From Diadema setosum (Eukaryota; Echinodermata; Echinoidea; Diadematoida; Diadematidae): DNA of 64,000 bases. The translations under genes and the position numbers were made by a program. Shown here piece after piece: positions 11,957-24,005 of the stretch; position 1 is the stretch's first letter; every line of letters begins with the position of its first letter. The notes beneath the pieces were generated by a model. It did no database searches. It was given only the letters and a program-made list of their open reading frames with translations, and was not told the origin of the DNA. The stretch lies in contig CM067065.1 of NCBI GenBank assembly GCA_033980235.1, positions 10,066,373 through 10,130,372 of the forward strand, in the 5' to 3' direction.

Positions 11957-13383
11957 TTCATATTTCAATTCATATTCATATCATATTCAAAAAGTAATCC
12001 CTACAAAAAATCTTCAACTGCCCCTATTTCTGCGAATGAAACCCATGCTCACCTGCTTTACAGCAATTTTCTTTTTTCTCCATTATAAAATTCAAAACAA
12101 ATTTCTTTATGTTTTCCCTTTTGGGTAACTTATTTTTTACTCTTGACCGAAATATAAAAACATTAATCAAAACTATCAAAGCATTCATTTCGATTTGAAC
12201 TGCCTCGTAAGCCCTAGAAAATGTCTCTCCATGTGATATCCTCTAACCCAACTTATTCATGATACTCAATAAGAAACGGCGATGTCGGCTTTTCTTTAAC
12301 ACAATTATGTGAACAAACATGTTCCCTTGTGTATATCACCCCGTGTAACAACTTAAACTAAAATTCTCCTTTCTAACTAAGTAGTGTCTTTTTTCCCCTA
12401 ATAAATAACTTCCTAATTTTCTTAACAGTGAAATTGTGCTTCATTTCACCATGTTCATTTCCAAAGTATACAGTTCTCGTAAATCTGTAACAAAATAATC
12501 ATCCATTTTTTTTTTGACTTAGTATTCTGAAAATCTAATATTTTTCCAGAAATCTTCAACTCTCTATTATAAGTTAATACATCAATTTGCTGAAACATCA
12601 CACTACCTGTGGGCTGTTTCGAATTCTCTCTCTAAAAAAAAAAAAAATGTAAATGTCATTTACCTTAAGTACACTATTTCCCATTATTTACAAGTAAAAA
12701 GGCGGAATTGGATTTGTCAGTGTCAATCTACCATTCATGATCACATAAGAATAAATCCACATAAACCACATAATACATTGCTTTTTGACAACCAGCGTAA
12801 AATTTATCTTTTGCAGTCCCCCATTGATTAATCTTGATATATGATATTCCTTTTTACACGGTCTTTACCATGCCATAAAAAAAAAAAAAATAATCTTAAC
12901 CAATTCAGAAAATATCCTTTGAGAAACCACCATGAGTGATGAAACATAATTCAACCTTCATAACGCATAACGTTTCAACAAAATAATGAATTTCACTTTT
13001 GAGTGCTACTAGTAAATCACGCTGTTTCCACAATCCTTATAATCATTTTTTTTATTCTACTTAATATATATTTAAAATTAATCTCCTTTTCCCCCTCACA
13101 TCTCGTGCAAAATACCCCCCCCCCCATGTAAACTTCATCAACATAGTTTCCAGATGCAGATAATAGAGGTTTCTCTCTGTCCTTTCCCATCCACATTTTT
13201 TTCTTTATTTACCCACAAACCTCTGATTTTTCCAAATCCATCAAAATATATATTGTAGCTTGTTTAAAGATTTCGTGTCGTTTAGAAACGACGAAATACC
13301 ATCCGCATATAATAATTTGCTTTATTTCATTATCCCGAAAGCAACAGTATTATCCTTCTAGCTACTAGTGCCAGTGTTTCAAT

Positions 13384-16300
13384 GGGTGCTGTTCGTTATT
13401 CCGAAGGTTCGTTATTCCGAAGGTTCGTTGATCCGAAACACGCAAATTCCCTATACCTAGAGGTACGTTAATCCGAAAATGAAAAAGGGTTCGTTAATCC
13501 TTACATTTGTGGCGTTATTCCGAAGGTTCGCTATTCCGAAGGTTCGTTGATCCGAAAATAAAATAGGGTTCGCTATTCCGAAGGCCCGTTAATCCGAAAA
13601 TGAACTAGGGTTCGTTATTCCGAAGGTTCGTTAATCCGAAAATGAAACTAGGCTCGCTATTTCGAAGGTTCGTTATTCCGAAGGTTCGCTCATCCGAAGA
13701 TAAAATGGGGTTCGTTATTCCGAAGGTTCGTTGATCCGAAAATATGATAAGGTTCGTTATTCCGAAGATTCGTTGATCCGAAAATGAAATAGGGTCCGTT
13801 ATTCCGAAGGTTCGTTATTCCGAAAACGAAATAAGGCTCGTTAATCCGAAAATGAAATGAGGTTCGTAATTCCGAAAATGAAATAAACTCACTGTAATGA
13901 CAAAATACGTTGTCGTAATAAAAAAAAAAAAAAAAAAATGCTTGAATATTATGCAATGGAAATTTGATATTGTCTCTGGGGAGGATGATACACGTGCATA
14001 GTTTCAGGTAAAGCACGTCGTATTGCGCGAAGAAATGGCGTAGATCAAGAATCTTGATTTTAATTCAGTCTGAACAATTATTTACCTGAGCGATTGGATT
14101 TAAAACGTAGGGGACTGTGTGATTTTTCTATAGCCTATTTTCAGACACCCTCGGATTTTTAATGATAATAGCAGTAACGACGTCATATTGCAAGTTTGAA
14201 ATTAGGTGCTCCATGATGCCCCACCTTCCCCATACTGTAGTCGGGATCTTCGATATGCAGCGGCTCCGTGTAAGTATGATCTCATATCGTCCACCTTCAT
14301 AACCTTCATGGTTATTTTCAGCACTCCGTATCATATTTATTATGTATGATAACGACCAATATAATCGCCAACATTTATACGTATACATGTGTTTGTTTGT
14401 TTGTTTGTTTTTAATCAATCCCTGTTTTTGTAAGGTGCTTGTAGTTAGTCCCCTTTTTATTTTGTGTCCATGTGTATATGTGTGGGGGTGTCTATCGATC
14501 TTCTGGGAGTATCAATGTCTTATAAAGAGATTTATTTCATACAGGCGAGGTACTCTAAAGGGATAGTATAGTTTTGGTTGAGATGGGAGGTTCAAATTTT
14601 GACTTTTTGCAAGATAATTAGAAATTTTCTGTGAAATTTAAAAAGCATACAATTCTAAAATAAATTCAAAGTGTATTGTATTAAAATCGGTTTAAATGGC
14701 CGAGATATCCAAAAACAAAGTAAAACATTAGGCCAAACAAAAGTTGGGTCCAACGTTTTATTAGGATCCCTTTGTTTTGAATATCTCAGCCATTTCATAA
14801 CCAATTTTCATCGAATATACTTTGAATTCCTCGTTGAATTACGTGCTCTTTCATATTTCATAATTCTCTCATTATCTCACAATAAAGTTGGAAACCTGAC
14901 GCCCCATCTCAGCCAATACTATACCACCCCTTTAATTTTGAATGCCTTCCCTTTAATTTTAAGTTGGTGAAAGCGGTCCCCCCCCCAAAAAAAAAAAAAA
15001 AAAATCATAATATGTTTAAAGAAAGTGAAATGCATGCAAACTGACAACTCGTTGTTTTTTTTTCTTTTCTTTTTTTCACTTCTAACAATGGGTACCGTAA
15101 CTTCAATATCCAAACAGTACACCTAAATATGTGTCCAAAATCAGGTTTTACACAAAAAAAAAAGGTTGCAGTTTCTTTTGGTAATACGTAATACAACTAG
15201 TGTCATGGCAAAGGCTATCATAATGGAGTGTAAAACCCAATTTACTTAACTTTACGAGAGCTAGAAATTATACAAAGCACTGGTTTACATTTTGTCAATT
15301 ACCATAACAACATGAATCCCATGTGTTACCATGTCACACACACAAAAAAAAAAGGGAGAACTGCATTTAACTTCTCATTGAATCCATGCGAAAATAATTT
15401 TACCTCGTGACTGATCGGTAGGACAATTTCGATTACATTACACTCTTCACAGTGAAGCTTATTAAAAGAGATGTTACATTTAAAATCTGCTTGTTGAGTA
15501 TATTTGATTGTTTATTTGTTTAAAAGCCTTTGAGTATCCTGACAATGATGAAGAAGTGAAGGAGTGGGAGGGGGCGAGCTCATCCTCCGGAGGAGAAAAT
15601 ACCTCTGCTTTCATTGTTAGTAAACATGTACAAATGAAATTACAAATTACGACGGCATTCTATACGTTGCCGATAAAAGTTTGTGTGGAATTGCGTGTGT
15701 TTGTGTGTGCTTGTTTACATGTGTTTGTTCGTATGTGTTTATGTGTCCCAAGAGAGTATGAGTGTGCTGGCATCCCCTTTTCAAAGTGAACATGCCTCTC
15801 CTGTATTGTTATGATGACGATGATGAATTTTAGACTACCGATAAACATGAGTCTATTTAAGGCGACGATAACGGGGGTGAGAGCGGATAAGATGGGCATT
15901 AAAAAACAATAATTTCAAAGGTTCTATGTACTTGACTTCAATACACACACTCACACATAATGCGCACACGTATCAACGAACGCATAAAACAGTTCTTACA
16001 ACACCATAATTATTTTGTCACAACAAGAATTTTACTCTATTTTCGGAATTTTAAGACTCTTATTTCATTTTCGGATTTACGAACCTTCATTTTCGGACTA
16101 ACGAACCTTATTCATTTTCGGAATAACGAACCTTCGGAATAAAGAACCTTATTTTATTTTCGGATCAACGAACCTTCGGAATAACGAGCCTTATTTCATT
16201 TTCGGTTTAACGAACCTTCGGAATTACGAACCCTATTACATTTTCGGATGAACAAACCTTATTTCGTTTTCGGATTAACGAACCTTCGGAATAACGAACC

Positions 16301-16512
16301 TTATTTCACTTTCGGATTCATGAACCTTCGGAATAACGAACCTTATATCATTTTCGGATTAACAAACCTTCGGAATAACGAATCTTATTTCAATTTCGGA
16401 TTAACGAACCTGCGGAATAACGAACCTTCGGAATAACGAATCTTCGGAATAACGAACCTTCGGATTAGATAACCTTCGGAATAACGAACCTTCGGAATAA
16501 CGAGCTGTAACC
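13384..16512. mobile_element. Foldback element FB1 with TTCGTTATTCCGAAGG arms
   Basis: It is flanked by an identical 8-bp duplication GTTTCAAT (13376-13383 and 16513-16520). The ends are inverted: GGGTGCTGTTCGTTATTCCG on the left and GGTTACAGCTCGTTATTCCG on the complement of the right. Arms of about 500 bp (13396-13890, 16025-16508) consist of tandem TTCGTTATTCCGAAGG / TTCGTTGATCCGAAAATG units, head-in on both sides. The 2.1 kb centre has no transposase. Removing the element plus one GTTTCAAT makes the L1-like reading frame run on, so the boundaries are well supported. Confidence 0.9.
14556..14935. mobile_element. TAAAGGG...TAGTATA MITE inside FB1
   Basis: Left TAAAGGGATAGTATAGTTTT and right ATACTATACCACCCCTTTAA are imperfect inverted repeats, and the GTTGAGATGGG / CCCATCTCAGCC blocks extend the match. 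It is 380 bp, non-coding, with a diverged relative at 8717-8981. Confidence 0.7.
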
Positions 16513-17472
16513 GTTTCAATAACTAATGCAAAAAAATACGAAGATAGGGGATCCCCTGCCTAACCAGTCTCCTAATTTCAAAATAACCAACAGAGTGACC
16601 TCCATTTTATGACACAACTGTTAATATCTTTGTAAAGCACCTTAACCCGAGAACAAAACGAATTACCAAGTCCAAACCTATGTAAATATTGAAAGAAAAA
16701 TTCATGCGCAACGGAATCTAAGGATTTTTCAAAATCCACGGTGAAAAAAAAAATGTGAACGCAAAGAATGCAATAACGTATCCTCTGCTAATCTTACCGC
16801 GTGTCCTATATTCGCATTCTTAGTATACCTAACTTGAATAATCAAAATGGATGATTTCTCCCAAAACTTATTTGATAAAATCTTATAACCTACATTGAAC
16901 AATGTCATTGATCCATATTTTTTTTATACATTATACATTATTTTCTTTTTGTAATAAATAAAAAAAGAACTTGCTTTTCTGATATCGATAATTCTCCTTC
17001 ATAATTTTGCCTCATTCAGAGCTTCTACGACCATTGCCCAGACACCGGCCAAAAGGAGAGATAAACTCCACTGTAAAACCATCGTTTCCAGCTTTATTAC
17101 ATTTCATTTCTATAAAACCATAACAAATTCACTTATATCAACTGTCACCTTACAACTTTCTCAACTATTTCTACTTAATTTCGGAATATCATAAAAACAC
17201 ACAATTTCTATGACATATAATATCATTACCAAAATACAACTTTTCATAAAATAACCTAATTATTTGCAATATTTCATGTATAAACGTTAACGATTTCTGT
17301 TCATTATCATATATTATCTTAATAACACTTTTTAATTAGATTTTAATAATTGCACAGGATATTGAGTTTTTTGTTTCTCCTTCCTCAAACAATTCGGCCT
17401 TACAACGAACTCTCAGACCTTGTCGAGAATAATCATGAATTTTACGTAACTCTCATTTTTTTCTCCTCTATA

Positions 17473-18162
17473 TGTGACCCTGCAACTCAAAACAAACAAA
17501 AAATCGCCAGACATGAATTTTTAGTTAAGACCATATTCTGAAAGAGTAGACTTTAAGCCTTAAAATGATTTCTAACTCAAATCAAATGGACTCTCCTAAC
17601 CTGTGAAACATTGGAAAGAAAGCGGAAACTCAGAAAAAGTGCGAACTGAGAAAAGAGGCTCTGAAGTACAGTGTCTATTAACAAGCGCTTAATCTTTACC
17701 AAACCGTGCTGCCTGTGCGATGAATGGGACAAAAAACAGGAAGTAAACCACCAGAGTAACAACAATGAAGAGATTATCAGATTAAACTGAAATTAAGCAA
17801 GCCTCATTAACACATTCTGTCCATAATTAGTGCCAACTTTCAAAGCAGTAGCACTATCCTTTCAAAAGTTATTAGAGTTGAAAGTGAAGAGTGTGGACAA
17901 GGTTTTTCAGAAATGAAAAAGAGATTCTAAAGACACACCTAATCACACTATTCTACCAAAAATGTTCAAGATAAACTGCTAAAAACACACTTTCCTGCCC
18001 GTTTTATGATGCCAAATTCTAGCATAATGTAAAAGAAGACCCGCTCTTTCAGAAAATATCAAAAAGTCAAGTTCGGCTAGGTTGACCCATTTCACTTATT
18101 TTCAGTCCTCACGCAAAATCAGTGTGTGCGACTTTATGTTCGTTTTGAGGTGCGCGGTCACA
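17473..18162. mobile_element. TGTGACC-family TIR element, subfamily 3, copy 1
   Basis: Ends TGTGACCCTGCAACTCAAAA and, inverted, TGTGACCGCGCACCTCAAAA, followed by a shared AAAATCGC/AAAGTCGC step, are flanked by TA on both sides. The 690-bp interior is non-coding and matches 19803-20493 throughout (ATGGATTTTTAGTTAAG-type start, TCTGAAAGAG, CAAAACTTATTAG-type centre). It is inserted into the L1-like pseudogene. Confidence 0.85.
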
Positions 18163-18549
18163 TATCATCTACTACCGCATTATAAGGAGAAACTAATATC
18201 TGATTCTCTAATTCTTCAATTTCCCTTTCTAATTTCTCTATTCTACTTCTTCTTAATCGTACTTTTTCTTTAGAATAACTCATGTAATTATTTCATTACT
18301 AAAATTTTCAACAAATTCCTTCTCTATACATAAACTGTTATTGAATTTCCAATATGACTCACCATAACAAAACGTATATTCCAACTATTTAACCTGTAGA
18401 AAACAAAACTAGAATGACGTCATTGACGTTATAATTCCACACTTTTTCAGTGTGGCTTTGAATAACAGGCCATTTTTTTTTTTGTCCGAACGTTAATTGT
18501 TGTTTGTTCAGATTTCCCTTTCTCCATGCATTATATCTATCAAATTAAA

Positions 18550-18677
18550 TTTATTCGCAAAATTAACTTTTTATTAAAAAACAGTTTTCAACACCTTCCT
18601 CTTACACAAAATAGCATGCACATAGTTATGGGAACTCATTAAGTTGGACACATTGATCGAGTCAATTTAGATCGATC
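18550..18677 (-). terminator. Probable 3' UTR and poly(A) signals of the TRPA gene
   Basis: Two AATAAA hexamers on the minus strand (complement of TTTATT at 18570-18575 and 18550-18555) lie 103-128 bp past the stop codon, before the L1-like fossil begins. The cleavage site is inferred to be just below 18550. Confidence 0.55.
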
Positions 18678-18935
18678 TTACGATTCTTTGTCTAACGTAA
18701 CCCCACTATGTTCAAGCAATGCGTCTATCTTCTTCTCCATCCGATCAAATCGATCCTTCAAACTCTTTTGTTCCGATCGCATGTTCAAAGACTCTTCGTG
18801 TCTCCTAGCCTGCTTTGCCATCTCATCGTTCACACTACCGCCAATGGTTTCTACTTTGCTATCGATTTGCTTCAGAAGATATTTCAGATTAGTGAAGAGC
18901 TGACCAGTCGTAACCGTTTCACGCATGACGTTGCC
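18678..18935 (-). CDS. TRPA1-like: TRPA exon (last): C-terminal coiled coil and stop
   Basis: The acceptor ...CATATAG precedes GGC AAC GTC ATG at 18935; the phase-0 junction fits the previous exon ending ...AAC CAA ACA CAA. It encodes 85 residues plus TAA. A long amphipathic helix follows, with heptads in LFTNLKYLLKQIDSKVETI and later LKDRFDRMEKKIDALLEHS. TRPA1 channels carry a C-terminal coiled coil that assembles the tetramer, so the position and form agree with the family. The sequence itself is not strongly conserved, so the assignment leans on phase, order and the downstream AATAAA signals. Confidence 0.82.
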   Translation of the reverse strand, partial: GNVMRETVTTGQLFTNLKYLLKQIDSKVETIGGSVNDEMAKQARRHEESLNMRSEQKSLKDRFDRMEKKIDALLEHSGVTLDKES

Positions 18936-19506
18936 CTATATGAACAAAAAGATTATTGTGACGATAGTGTTTAGAGTCCCACAATCACTATATACCATTT
19001 GTTCTGTATTCTGAGCTGTTACGTAAGATTTCAAGCACTCCTTGCATATTCCAAACCTACTGTATGTAAATGAAGATAGTGCATGAATGACGTATTGAGA
19101 CGCCCGTGTTTTCCACTTCTTTATAATGTTCCTGTTACCTTTTTCACATTTGAAACGATAGGTTAATTTTGAATCAACGGTTTGAATTTCTGAATTTGTC
19201 TGAATTTCTCTTATGTATTTACAAAGTATACTATAAAAGTAAATTCTACAATATTGCTGTAAGATGCATTGTATTAGTGATTACACTCCAGTGAGTCGAT
19301 TTTAACGAATAACGTTATATCAAATTATGCCATGCTAATAATAAAGAAATGCATCATAACTCGACAACAACAATAATTAAAAACCTGGAATGTTTAAACT
19401 TGAGATTTCTCAAGAAAGTGTTATCGTCGAAAATTAAATATACATATTTATTAGGTGTAAATGTCAGTCAGCATAAGATTATTTTAGCCCACACACACAC
19501 ATAGAA

Positions 19507-19522
19507 TATATATATATATATA

Positions 19523-19560
<38 letters not shown>
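19507..19560. repeat. (AT)n microsatellite
   Basis: An AT dinucleotide run of about 50 bp, broken once, abutting the MITE at 19560. Confidence 0.9.
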
Positions 19561-19563
<3 letters not shown>

Positions 19564-19800
19564 GAGTTTGTTAGCAAAAACCGATAAGACCATTTTTGAA
19601 GTTTTTGAAGTCTTAAAGTACAAAATAATACCTTTTAAATGATTATATTGGTCACTACACATAAAGGTACACTTTTGAAGTTACGGTCAAAAGAAGCCAA
19701 AAAAAAATCTTACCATTATTTTTATTTTTCTTGATCCTCAATTGCAAATATCTCCATTTGGCAAATATGGACTTATCGGTTTTTGTGAACAAACTCTTCA
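19560..19800. mobile_element. GAAGAGTTTG MITE, copy 2
   Basis: About 240 bp with the same inverted ends (TGAAGAGTTTGTTAGCAAAA and its counterpart) as the copies at 11707 and 28402. Its right edge touches the subfamily 3 element at 19803, so two elements are butted together. Confidence 0.8.
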
Positions 19801-19802
19801 GA

Positions 19803-20493
19803 TTTGACTCGGCACCACAAAACCAACAAAAAGTCGCCAGGCATGGATTTTTAGTTAAGGGCAGATTCTGAAAGAGCTGACTCTAAGCTTTAAAATGGTG
19901 TATAACTCAATTCACATGGACTCCCCTAACCTATCTAAGTACTGGAAAGAAAGCACACACTCTGGAAAAGTGTAAACTGATAAAAGAGGCTCTGAAGTAC
20001 ATGGTTTAAACAAGAGCTTAATCTTTAAGATTAACGAGCCGTGCTAGCTGTGCCATAAAAGGGACAAAACACAGGATGTAAAGCACCGGAGCAACAACAA
20101 TGATGAAATTATGAGATTGAGCTGAAATTAAACATGTTTTATTACCACAATCTGCCCATGATAATTACTAACTTTCAGAGCAGTATTGTCATCCATTCAA
20201 AAGTTATTAGACTTGAAAGTGAAGAGTTTGCAAAGGATTTCAAGACATGAAAAGCGGCCTCTACCTGATCATTCTATTCTTCCCCCCCCCCCCCAAAGGG
20301 TTGTAAATATTGCTAAAAATACACTTTCACCTCAGTATTAAGATACCAAACTGAACAATAATGTGGAAGGATAGCTCTTTCAGAAAATATGAAAAATTTA
20401 AAATTGACTTGGTTGAACCATTTCACCTCTTTTGAGTCCTCCCTTAAATACAAGGGGTGCGATTTTTTGTTTGTTTTGTGGTGCACGGTCACA
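19803..20493. mobile_element. TGTGACC-family TIR element, subfamily 3, copy 2
   Basis: The right end is intact (inverted TGTGACCGTGCACCACAAAA, followed by TA). The left end is eroded to TTTGACTCGGCACCACAAAA at the junction with the preceding MITE. The body matches 17473-18162. Non-coding; in the last TRPA intron. Confidence 0.8.
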
Positions 20494-20555
20494 TATTATT
20501 AACTCTTTCATTTCAAATTGGTGTAATTATTCTGGGATACTTCCTTTGCAATCGT

Positions 20556-23050
20556 CTGCCCCCCAAGGAAAAACGCAGTATCTGACATTTTTGTCGATTT
20601 TCACTTTTTTGCATACATGTAGTCAGTGGGCAATCCTTCTTCATATGACATATTCAGATTTTTGAAAAAAATGTTTGGAAAGCTACTTTTCTGTAACTGC
20701 CAAACGCAGTATCTACACTTAACTTGCACTTTCCCCAAGGAAAAACGCAGTATCTACATGATGAATATTTCCCCAAGGAAAAACGCAGTATCTACAAAGC
20801 TATTCTTAATTACCAGACACTGTTATTTATATATGTGAATACTTTGCCGGTTGTTCTGTAATTTGAACGTAAATTACTTTCTTTAGATATACCTGCTCAA
20901 TAATAAAACATAATGTTCAAAATATCTAAACGAAACAAAAATGATAAGTAAATATCTTGATGAGATCGTGACCCTTATATAAAACACAGTGTGTGATTAA
21001 GACTAACCGAGTGCACATTAAAACAATGATACAGCACAACACTGGCAGCTTGCAGCTAGCTAGCTGCACTGAGCATGCAGTCAGCACAGGGCCGGCCCGG
21101 CTAGTCAGCATACAGTGGGAGTGTGTACGGTACTTGGATTAAAACAAAATGTTGTCGCGGGGAAAATTACTCGTGAGCCTAGACTTCTGCAGATAATGAG
21201 TAAGTTATTCAAAACTATTTCAATATTGAAAGAATAAACTGATCGTTTGTCACACGAAGCGAGGTAAACGCAAATGCATGAGTTTATTGTTTGTCACACG
21301 AAGCGAGGTAAACACAAATGCATACATTTGCGTTTACCTCGCTTCGTGTGACAAACGATCAGCTTTATTCTTTCATATTCTAACGTTACGATGATGACCA
21401 TCTTCCGTACTATTTCAATATTAACTTGTTGTGAAGTAACTTTGTTAGGCCTAGACCCTAGTCAAAATTCCTCAGGCTCCGAATCCGAAAGTTTCGGCGA
21501 AAGGCAATAGATCTAGACCTATTTGTGTTGTGTTGGATAAACGTCACGTTTACGTAACATGTTAGACCCTGTAGATCTAAGTCTAAGACTTGTCTAGACA
21601 GTAACGTTTGAGTCTTGCGTCTCTTTTCTAACGTTAGACTTCAACGTTAATCAGAACTTTCAGGGTCCGTATTCCGAAAGTCTAAAGAAAGATCTAGTGT
21701 AGGACTACAATAGGCCTAGTAATGATAGGGCAAGCCTGTTTATAAAACTAACACGTTAAGTAAGAAGTCAAAAGCCAAAACTTAACCACTTAACCGTTAG
21801 AATCATTTTAAAGTCTAGTGAAGTGTCAATATTCAACTATTACTCCATACCATACTGCCTTAAAATTAGGGTCTAAATAGCTGACAATAGATTATGTGAA
21901 AAATAGGTAAATGGACAAAATAGAGACAGTTAAGAATAAGTTGTATTTTAATTCTTATCTAGACCCTAGTGAGACTGTGTTGCGTAAAATGCATGCATGA
22001 TCCCATGCTGCATGCTAACATTACAACTTACAAGTAAAAAAAAGTTACATTACAAATTTACATGATATTAAAAAAACTTTGGTTTGATCCAGAAGGAATA
22101 GGCCTAGAGAGCCGCTGTGCGGATGTAACTTCGATCTAGACGGTAGACCTAGATGTATTTTTTTCTAATTAAAGAGTCCCGTCTTGTGTAGGTAGACTAA
22201 ACATACTACTACTATCTAGGCTTAGGCCCTAGGCAATTTTTTTTTCTGTCAGTATCGTGCATGCATAGCCTGAGCCTGTAGACTCGTGTAGCCTGTAGCT
22301 ACGTAGCCAGCCTAACCGTTAGAATAAACGATATATAAAAACTAGTCTAGATCGATCTAGGTCGAGACATCCGAGTTAAATTTATTTTGGTCTAGACAGA
22401 CCTTAGCCTAGACTGTACAGATCTAGATCTAGATACTAGTTAACGGCTAGGCCATGTAGCACCACATTACAGCCCTGGTAAGCTTCATATTAAACACGGA
22501 AACGTTACAGCTAGATCGGTCTGGGAATGTTTTACTTTTTAGGGTTGAGCTGCAATCTGAAAAAGCAAAGCGTTCCAAGAATGATCTGTAGTATTTGTTA
22601 ATGTTAAGAAGCCTGCTCTGTAATCACGTCCCAAGGACCCAAGGCCCCAGGACCTAAGGTTGAGGATGGTGCATCATGAATACTTGTACAACGATACATG
22701 CATACATATGGCAGAAGATTAATCCTAGTCATTCCGCTGTAGATACTGCGTTTTTCCTTGGGGAAATTGGTTCCATTGTAGATACTGCGTTTTTCCTTGG
22801 TCAGTCAATTGCATGGGGTTTCCCCAAAGTATCTACATTTTCATTGATATCTTAAAAACAAAACAAAAACACAAAATGATATTTTCCAGGAAATTTGGTA
22901 GCTAGATAGACTAAAATTCCACAATAAAGGAATTTTTCAAAGAGTATATTTTCCAGGGGCTTTGGCAAAAATATAAAACGGTGAATATCTCGGTTGTTGA
23001 GAAACAGAGCTGGATGTAGATACTGCGTTTTTCCTTGGGGGGGGGGGCAG
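20556..23050. mobile_element. 2.5 kb TIR element with AAACGCAGTATCTAC repeats
   Basis: Left CTGCCCCCCAAGGAAAAACG and right CGTTTTTCCTTGGG...GGGGCAG are inverted, and a TCGT duplication flanks them (20552-20555 and 23051-23054). The subterminal motif AAGGAAAAACGCAGTATCTA recurs several times pointing inward (about 20560, 20705, 20740, 20775 on the left; about 22740, 22780, 23015 inverted on the right). The interior has a CTAG-rich tract and a hairpin but no transposase. It fills most of the last TRPA intron. Confidence 0.8.
21235..21378. repeat. Nested direct and inverted repeat (hairpin)
   Basis: GTTTGTCACACGAAGCGAGG occurs twice in direct orientation (about 21246 and 21290) and once inverted (about 21330-21355), each followed by TAAACRCAAATGCAT. 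The last two form a tight hairpin, and flanking AAGAATAAA.CTGATCG extends the outer pair. Confidence 0.85.
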
Positions 23051-23126
23051 TCGTCTGGGACTGTTTTTCTTTTAACATAAAGCCTATTAACTAATTACAG
23101 TATTAACCGTCCATCTCTATACTCAC

Positions 23127-23315
23127 TTGTGTTTGGTTCTTGATGCAGATCTTGGAAGCCTGACGTAACACATGCTTTTCCCCGGTGAAGGCGCGGTACC
23201 ACTTCCTGAACCAAGCAAAGCGTGCTCGATTCACGTAGACACGTTTGCGCCGGATGACGGCCGACCGCCAAATAAAGATTGGGAGAGCTTGCTGGACTTC
23301 CATCACCAATTTCAC
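23127..23315 (-). CDS. TRPA1-like: TRPA exon: basic helix after S6
   Basis: 63 codons, phase 0 at both ends; acceptor ...GTCAAAAG, donor GTGAGT. It starts VKLVMEVQQALPIF, which follows directly on ...KLHRLAMQ of the preceding exon, as in TRPA1 proteins. It then carries a strongly basic stretch (WRSAVIRRKRVYVNRARFAW). This cytosolic segment lies under the membrane and in TRPA1 forms the post-S6 helices that bind polyphosphates. That role is transferred from the family and not visible in the sequence. Confidence 0.88.
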
Positions 23316-24005
23316 CTTTTGACGAAAATGCCAATAATCTCAGAAGCTCTACCGTATAGCCTCAAATCAAGTTTTTTTCATGTCGCATAATCATGAAATT
23401 TGTAAGAGGGTTATAATGACCTTTTGGCTTTTGCAATTAAGCAGAAATAACAATCTGATGATGGAAATCTGTTTTCAGGTTAACTCTATATTTCAATGAT
23501 TACAGTGTATTTTCCTTCTTCTGCTTTTAAATTTCTTTCTTTTTCAAATCATGCCGTCAATCCCTCGTTTGAGGCGAGTCCCCAACTGGGGTTTCCCAAA
23601 GTGGGGTGCGTATAGTTGTCGTTTAGGAGTTTGGAGTCGAAGTACTTGTCCATTGCAAATAAACTTTCTGCTCAGACGTGACAAACCTGGAGGCCAAGCC
23701 AGGGTTTGACGACTCCAGCAGCTGTCGTATTACGTAAGAGCATGATAAGGATATCTGCCTGTGGCAGACCATTCAAAGTGAACTCAATTTTCTCTATGCT
23801 TTCCAAAGTTTTCAATTTTATATTCTATTGAGAAATTCTATGGTCATCCATTTTACATTTCGAACGAAAAATATTGACCCGTAAATAACGAAAATACATG
23901 AATAAGAAGGAGAGCATTGCCAGTTTGCCGGTGCTGACAATGTGCTATTTGGCAGTGAGTTACAACGGGGAGGTGAGACTACCTCCCTGGTTACAATCAG
24001 CCTGC
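23316..24005. other. TRPA intron sequence, no element recognised
   Basis: Moderate-complexity DNA; a GC-richer patch at about 23560-23740 has no ORF. A GA-rich microsatellite and G-run begin at about 24006. Confidence 0.4.

Larger units (their letters stand above)
12100..18390 (-). pseudogene. Tx1/L1-like LINE ORF2 remnant, twice interrupted
   Basis: A decayed L1-group reverse transcriptase on the minus strand, 5' truncated near 18390. Recognisable in order are YWKFNNSL (about 18345), YSKEKVRLRRSRIEKLE (about 18250), AGNDGFTVEFY (about 17080), GELSISEKQ (about 16995), DFEKSLDSV (about 16730), GDPLSSYFFALVIE (about 16540-16520), then, after a 3.1 kb insertion, TLALVARRI and YADGISSFL (about 13300), and an INGGL-type segment (about 12830). 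The catalytic YADD has become YADG and stops and frameshifts are frequent, so it is a fossil. It lies directly downstream of the TRPA 3' end. The 3' boundary near 12100 is approximate. Confidence 0.8.

Noticed and set aside
13690..16436. Repetitive ORFs with NLRNNEPYFIFG units on both strands
   Set aside because: They are the FB1 minisatellite arms translated; codon pattern follows the DNA repeat and both arms read alike only because they are inverted.
13396..16508. CRISPR-like array of regularly spaced repeats
   Set aside because: The repeats are contiguous variants without unique spacers, point inward on both sides, and sit in a TIR element with an 8-bp duplication in a eukaryotic genome.
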